64,000 nucleotides of DNA. Source: Lewinellaceae bacterium. Lineage in GTDB: Bacteria > Bacteroidota > Bacteroidia > Chitinophagales > Saprospiraceae. The position numbers and the translations under genes are program-made. Shown piece after piece: positions 59,329 through 64,000 of this stretch. The stretch is taken from positions 62,001 through 126,000 of the forward strand of contig JACJXZ010000002.1 of assembly GCA_020636375.1 (NCBI GenBank), read 5' to 3'. The first letter of the stretch is position 1, and every line of letters starts with the position of its first letter. The notes under the pieces were generated by a model. It was given only the letters and a program-made list of their open reading frames with translations, was not told the DNA's origin and did not search any database.

Positions 59329-60708
59329 TTAGAAATCTCCTTTCGGCAGGCGGACGGTGGCGGTTGTTCCCCGGCCGGCCGGCGACTGCAGTTCGATCTG
59401 CCCTTCGTGTATGTCAATGATCTTTTTTGCCAGGGGCAAACCCACTCCGAACCCTTCCACATCCAGAGCGTTCCCGGCCCGGAAGAAGGGGGTGAACACC
59501 TGCGGCAGGGCGTTTTCCGGAATGCCGATCCCCTGGTCGCGCACGCTTACTTCTATAAAGCCGCTGTGGTTGGAAAAGAGAACCTCCACCGGCTTCTTTC
59601 CGGAAAACTTCACGGCGTTGCCCAGGATATTGGACAAGGCGATTTTCAGCAGGTTGGCGTTGCCCATGATTTCCAGCTCCTGCGGGTCCGGGGGCAGGCC
59701 CTCGAAATGCAGCAGGATATTGGCCCCGGAACCGTTCCGGCCCATGCCCTCGGCCACCTCCAGCACCAGCTCGTCGATCCGCAGAGGAGCAAACGACCTG
59801 CCCGTTTCCGAAACCCCTGCCTGCGCCAGGTGCAGCAGGCGAAGGGTGAGCGCCCTGAGGCGTTCGGCCTCTTTCTCCACCTGCAGCAAACACTGCCGGT
59901 AATCCTCTGCCGAGCGCTTTCCGCGCAGCCCGACCTCCAGCTCGCCGAGGATGGCGGTGAGGGGCGTCTTCAGCTCATGCGAGGCGTTGCTGATGAAGTT
60001 ATTCTGTGACTCGATGGACGTTTCGATCCGGTTCAGCAGCTTGTTGAAGGCTCGGGCCAGCTGGCTTACCTCGTCCCTTTGTTCCCCCTCGCTGATCCGC
60101 AGGTAAAGGTTGTTGGTATCGATGTCGTGCATCTGCCGGATCATCACCTTCAGGGGCGAAAGCATTTCTTCTGCATACCAGCGCCCCAGGGCAAAAATGA
60201 GAACCATGGAGCCAAGTACGACGATGACCAGGATCATCCGCAGGCGATTGAGCTTGTTCAGGCCCGGCTGGTCTTTTGCCGATACGACGATAGCATAGAT
60301 TCCCTGGTTGTCGTCGTAACGAATCCCCAGTATGGAAATATCTCCGGAAATCCGGGTTGCCTTGCCCCGACGGCCCACAGCTTCAATGAACGGCTCATCC
60401 ACGATGGCAGGCAGGGTATCCCAACGGGGCGTTTCATCCAGCCTGACCAGGAATTCCCTTTCCAGGGGGAGCACCCGCAGGTACTCTTTCCGGATTTCGC
60501 TGAACACTTTGAAGTTCATCTCGTCTTTCTCCAGCAGGAAAGAGGCCACGATGTTGGCCCGTTCGTTGAGCCGCTGAAAAAAGTCGTTTCGCGTGTACTG
60601 CTGGAACAGGTAGTATATCAGGCAACAAACACCGATGAGGATGCAGGAAGTGATCATCGCGAAAGTCGCCGCGATTTTATTCTTCAGCGTCATCTTTTTT
60701 GAGAACAT
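59329..60708 (-). CDS. OmpR-partner membrane sensor histidine kinase
   Basis: The ATG at 60708 (MFSKKMTLKNKIAATFAMIT) is preferred; the TTG at 60720 and ATG at 60693 are alternatives. An N-terminal helix (AMITSCILIGVCCLIYYLF), a periplasmic sensor of about 130 residues, a second helix (MILVIVVLGSMVLIFALGRWY) and a HAMP segment precede the dimerisation domain. NASHELKTPL carries the phosphorylated H244. The HATPase boxes are NILGNAVKFSG, DQGIGIPE and GFGVGLPLAK. It overlaps the end of its response regulator by 32 nt. Confidence 0.95.
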   Translation of the reverse strand: MFSKKMTLKNKIAATFAMITSCILIGVCCLIYYLFQQYTRNDFFQRLNERANIVASFLLEKDEMNFKVFSEIRKEYLRVLPLEREFLVRLDETPRWDTLPAIVDEPFIEAVGRRGKATRISGDISILGIRYDDNQGIYAIVVSAKDQPGLNKLNRLRMILVIVVLGSMVLIFALGRWYAEEMLSPLKVMIRQMHDIDTNNLYLRISEGEQRDEVSQLARAFNKLLNRIETSIESQNNFISNASHELKTPLTAILGELEVGLRGKRSAEDYRQCLLQVEKEAERLRALTLRLLHLAQAGVSETGRSFAPLRIDELVLEVAEGMGRNGSGANILLHFEGLPPDPQELEIMGNANLLKIALSNILGNAVKFSGKKPVEVLFSNHSGFIEVSVRDQGIGIPENALPQVFTPFFRAGNALDVEGFGVGLPLAKKIIDIHEGQIELQSPAGRGTTATVRLPKGDF

Positions 60709-61369
60709 ACCCCATTCCAATTACCGTATGCAGCAGTTTCGGATTGTAATTCCGGTCAATTTTTTTTCGCAGGTAATTAATGTACACATCAACCACATTC
60801 GTACCCAAGTCAAAATCCACCTCCCAGACCGCCTGCATGATCTTCATCCGGGAAAGCACCCTTCCGGGGTTCCTCATAAAATACTCCAGGAGCCGGAACT
60901 CCCGGACGGTAAGCTTGATCTTCTCCCCGTCGCGGAAGGCCTCCAGGGAGTCCAGGTCGATCTCCAGGCTTTCGTATGACAGCCGGTTCCGCTCGGCGAG
61001 TATGCCGTTGCTCCGGCGGTGCAGGGCCATCAGGCGGGCGATGAGCTCGTCGAGCTTGAACGGCTTGGCCAGATAGTCGTCGGCCCCTTCGTTAAGGCCT
61101 TTGATGACGTGGCTCGTCTCGCCCAATGCCGACAGGATCAGGACCGGCGTGGCCAGGCCGTGTTCCCGCCGGAGCTTCCGGCACAGATCCCATCCGTTGA
61201 TCTTCGGCAGAAGCACGTCCAGAATGATCACATCCCATTGCCCGCCCAGGGCCATCTCCATGCCCAGGTGGCCATCATAAGCGACAGACACTTCGAATTG
61301 CTGTTCTTCCAGGCCTTTTTTTAAAAACCCGGCGACGCCTGGCTCATCTTCAATGAGTAGAATGTTCAT
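60677..61369 (-). CDS. OmpR/PhoB-family response regulator
   Basis: The 230-residue protein has a receiver (LLIEDEPGVAGF; DVIILDVLLP with D51; ILSALGET; YLAKPFKLDEL) and a winged-helix DNA-binding domain (LTVREFRLLEYFMRNPGRVLSRMKIMQAVW, VDVYINYLRKKIDRN, HTVIGMGYVL). The similarity is to CusR/PcoR-type heavy-metal regulators, at family level only. It is the first gene of a minus-strand unit: regulator, kinase, HAEPLYID protein. Confidence 0.95.
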   Translation of the reverse strand: MNILLIEDEPGVAGFLKKGLEEQQFEVSVAYDGHLGMEMALGGQWDVIILDVLLPKINGWDLCRKLRREHGLATPVLILSALGETSHVIKGLNEGADDYLAKPFKLDELIARLMALHRRSNGILAERNRLSYESLEIDLDSLEAFRDGEKIKLTVREFRLLEYFMRNPGRVLSRMKIMQAVWEVDFDLGTNVVDVYINYLRKKIDRNYNPKLLHTVIGMGYVLKKDDAEE

Positions 61370-61547
61370 TGGATATTCTTCAGTTCAGCTTCCAGGAAGG
61401 GGCCTCGTTACAATAAAGGAAAATTCGGTTGGATTTTGCTGCCGGCGGGATTAAAATGCTATTAGAATTGAGCGTCTGACATGTGGGTTGCGCTCCTTCG
61501 GGCAAGCCCGTCCATCCTCCGGCGCCCGACTGAGCTTGCGGCGAAGT

Positions 61548-62249
61548 CTATGCTAAAATATGCTCCAGCCGTTCCTTCCACTTCCGGCATTCCGGCATTT
61601 CGCGGGTTTGCAGCTCAAAAAAGGCGGCGTTGTGGTTGTGATGCACAAGGTGGCAGAGCTCATGGACGATTACGTACTCGATGCAACCCTTCGGGGCTTT
61701 CATCAACTCAATGTTCAAAATGATCTTTCCTTTCGGTGTGCAACTGCCCCAGCGCTTGTCCATCCATTTGATAACCATGGCGGAAGGTTCCACTCCATAC
61801 TTTTTGAACCGGCCTATCCACTTTTCCGCTATTTCCCGGAATTTCAACTCTGCACGCGACTTGTACCAGTCCAGAACCAGCTTTTTTGCCCTGGACTTAT
61901 CGCTGGTATAAACTTCCAGGAAACCTCTTTTCAACTTTACTTCCTCTTTCGGAGCGCCGATGACCTTTAAACGATATTGCCTGCCGAGATACAAATGGCT
62001 TTCCCCGCTCACGTATTTCCGGGGTGGAGTCAGCGGCTCAAAAGACAGGAAATAGCTCTGTTGCTTCAGTATCCAGGGCGCACGCTTTCGGACCTTTTCC
62101 AGTACCTTTTCCAATGCGGCGTCCACCGGCGCTTTGACCGTCACCTTTCTATCGGGGTGGACGGTGATGCCCAGGGATTTTCGGTTCTGGTACTTCAGGT
62201 CAAATACGATCTCTTTCGAGCCGAATTTTATTGAATGAATAGTTGTCAA
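61548..62249 (-). CDS. YgjP/WrbP-like metallopeptidase (DUF45, M48-like)
   Basis: The 233-residue protein has the DUF45 features: KSLGITVHPDRKVTVKAP, WILKQQSYF, KWMDKRWGSCTPKGKIILNIELMKAPKGCIEYVIVHELCHLVHHNHNAAFFEL in segments. HELCH is the zinc site, with H from the following HNHN segment. Such genes are frequently encoded next to type I restriction genes, as here (18 nt after the HsdR stop), and form an accessory component in those loci. Its own role is unknown. Confidence 0.92.
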   Translation of the reverse strand: MTTIHSIKFGSKEIVFDLKYQNRKSLGITVHPDRKVTVKAPVDAALEKVLEKVRKRAPWILKQQSYFLSFEPLTPPRKYVSGESHLYLGRQYRLKVIGAPKEEVKLKRGFLEVYTSDKSRAKKLVLDWYKSRAELKFREIAEKWIGRFKKYGVEPSAMVIKWMDKRWGSCTPKGKIILNIELMKAPKGCIEYVIVHELCHLVHHNHNAAFFELQTREMPECRKWKERLEHILA

Positions 62250-62267
62250 TTGTCAATTCTCAATTCC

Positions 62268-64000
62268 TCACCGATACCTCAACTTTGCCACCTCTATGCT
62301 CCGGGCGGCAATATCGTCAATATCACCAAAAGAAAGGCTGACGCCGTATTTATCCCGGATGTCGTCCATCAGATAATCGCCGATGGCGATCTCCATCTGG
62401 CCGATCAGGTCGGATTTATCCCACCATTCCACCTTTGGTTTGCCATTATCAAAGACGAGCTGTTGTACTATATCATCGATACCCCCGCCGGCTTCGGCAG
62501 CTACGAACCGGGCATGCCCCTCATCCCCGAACTTCGATTTAACAGACTCGAATGTAATGCCGTAAAACGCCTGAGCCACTTCTCTACCTCTCAAACTATC
62601 CGGAATATCACTGCCTGTACGATGCAGCACGGATTCTTCAATATCTTTAGCCCGCTTCAAATACTCCGCTTCCGAGATGCGCCGCTCCTCATACGCCCGG
62701 ATGGTTTCCTTCAGCAGCTCGGAAAACTTTTGTAGAAAGCAGGATCCTCGTCCATCTTTTCATTGATGTGCTTCGCAGTACGGTGGGCAATGGTATCCGC
62801 CCGACCGCCACGCCCGTGATCTTTTCCACCTCCTGCTCAAATTCTTCTTTGTCGAAGATGTTGACCAACTCCGTGATGTACCTCACTTCATGGGACGTGA
62901 CGTGCTTGTCGATCAGCTTCTGGATTTGATCTTCGTAGGATTTGAAATCCACCACATCGGCAAAACGCTGGCGGACGGAAAGGCGGAGCCGGGAGAAGAA
63001 ACCCAGGTCATATTTATACCGGTCGATCTCCTTTTGCGGCGTTTCGGTATTCCATTCGATGCTGGATAAAGCCAGCTTCAACAACCGGGCATAAACGCTG
63101 AGCCTATCGTAGAATGCCGCTCGTTTGGCTTCATCGCGAAGGGCTTCCTCGAAGGCTGGCTCATCGTACTTGTTGGGCACGACCTTGAAGATGTCCCAAA
63201 GTTCGGAATGGGACTGCGGCAGTTTTTGACCTCCTCCGCGATATTGACCAGGGTAAATTCCAGGTCCTCGGCATCGAATTCCTGGAAGCTGGAATAGGTG
63301 CGCAGAGCTTCGTCCAGCTCTTTCAGCACGCCGTAGTAGTCGATGATGAAACCGTAATCCTTGCCGGAATGCACCCGGTTGACACGGGCAATGTATGTAA
63401 CAAGGTATGCTCCGCAGGCTGCGGGTAAGGTAAAGGAATGTATTGCGAGGGCATCGAAGCCGGTCAGCAGTTTGTCCACCACGATGATGATCTCCGGCTC
63501 GTCGTCGTACTTGAAGCGGTTGATGAGGTGCTTTTCGTATTTTTAGGGCTGCCCCAAACTCGTCCATCTTACTTTTCCAGAAGCGCTTGACCTCATCGCT
63601 GGACTCGTCGTACGCGCTGTCTTCCCTTCCCGCATATCGGGCGGAGAGATGGCGCTTCCGAAGAAACCCGCCCGATGTCATCCAGGTACTTTTTGTATTT
63701 GATGGCGGTAAGCTTGCTCTGGCAGACGAGCTGCCCTTCCAGTCCGTGCTGCGCTGGCGTCTCGATAGTCGCTCACTGATGTCCCAGGCAATGGCGTATA
63801 TCTTCTGGTCGGCGACGTTCAGCTGATCGGCGCGGCTGAATTTCTTCTTCAGGTCCACCCGCTGGTATTCGGTCAGCGGCTCGGAGACTTTGGCGAAATA
63901 GGCGTCGATCGGGCGCTCGTTGACCTCCTGTAAGGCATGGCGGTACTTCGTACAGCAGAGGCACCACAGCTTTATCCTTTACCGCCTGATCGACGGTGTA
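62268..64000 (-). pseudogene. hsdR: Type I restriction enzyme HsdR, C-terminal part, frameshifted, runs off the window
   Basis: The sequence shows the helicase end (motif VI, seen as IARVNRVHSGKDYGFIIDYYG, and the piece MVDKLLTGFDA from VDKLLTGFDAP), then EALRTYSSFQEFDAEDLEFT, then RYKYDLGFFSRLRLSVRQRFADV and KLIDKHVTSHEVRYITELVNIF. It ends in KRAKDIEESVLHRT and SLSFGDIDDIAARSIEVAKLRYR, features of the C-terminal helical domain. These lie in three frames: changes occur near 62725 (run AAAAGTTTT), 62795, 63225 and 63400-63600. The gene starts beyond the right edge. The DNA-cleaving and DEAD-box parts are therefore not visible. It is inactive as read, or the read contains indels. Confidence 0.82.

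Noticed and set aside
1..64000. tRNA or rRNA genes
   Set aside because: I looked for T-loop (GGTTCGAATCC-like) and conserved rRNA words. The few hits lie inside protein genes without cloverleaf context.

Overview
The window is chromosomal DNA from a Bacteroidota bacterium, by inference a relative of the Saprospiria (Lewinella/Haliscomenobacter-type). The evidence is several proteins with type IX secretion system (T9SS) C-terminal sorting domains of type A and type B, a PorP/SprF-family protein, TAnnTTTG promoter elements, few Shine-Dalgarno sequences, and a G+C-rich base composition. I see no rRNA, tRNA, CRISPR array, phage genes or complete insertion sequence. Most genes are ordinary housekeeping, envelope or signalling genes. 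The intergenic DNA is unusually rich in dispersed palindromes and short word-like repeats.

Layout. 1-1.6 kb: 3' end of a secreted T9SS protein. 1.9-6.6 kb, minus strand: DinB-like protein, then a PAS histidine kinase, response regulator and membrane protein that look like one signalling unit. 6.7-8.6 kb: hot-dog thioesterase and DUF2279 protein. 8.6-11.5 kb, minus: a tight operon of cupin, two VOC dioxygenase paralogues and an alpha/beta hydrolase, resembling the quinone-detoxification mhqO/mhqD module. 11.8-17.3 kb: YceI protein, sigma-54 activator, secreted tandem-repeat protein and GH18 chitinase-like protein. 17.4-24.5 kb: unknown secreted protein, DASS carboxylate transporter coupled to a zinc-ribbon protein, outer-membrane barrel, class III sirtuin and a Cys/Met-metabolism PLP enzyme. 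25-33.5 kb: typA, a 1604-residue PKD adhesin-like protein with a type B sorting domain, and its PorP/SprF partner. 33.5-39.3 kb: PMP3 and TerB-like proteins, SWIM zinc-finger protein, rlmH, rhomboid protease, YdcF/ElyC protein and a small membrane protein. 39.4-50.8 kb: a frameshifted FG-GAP/T9SS gene, two cytosolic proteins, a 1.4-kb repeat array, a putative zinc metallopeptidase and a glycine-rich T9SS protein. 51-58 kb: LolC/LolE-type permease, a broken osmoprotectant ABC ATPase, T9SS proteins, a CaCA antiporter and an outer-membrane protein. 58.4-61.4 kb: HAEPLYID-family protein with an OmpR-type two-component system. 61.5-64 kb: YgjP-type metallopeptidase and the frameshifted 3' part of a type I restriction HsdR gene that runs off the right edge.

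The best-supported novelty is a 102-bp miniature inverted-repeat element. It is present twice (51072-51173 and 57839-57940), about 95 % identical by hand count, and each copy is flanked by a perfect and different 8-bp target duplication. A related empty site lies at 38771-38824. A 17-unit array at 45.7-47.1 kb and a 29-bp unit nested inside a larger palindrome are further repeat families that deserve study. Frame changes are concentrated in three loci (41.1-42.8, 52.7-53.2 and 62.6-64 kb); from this sequence alone I cannot separate gene decay from sequencing indels.
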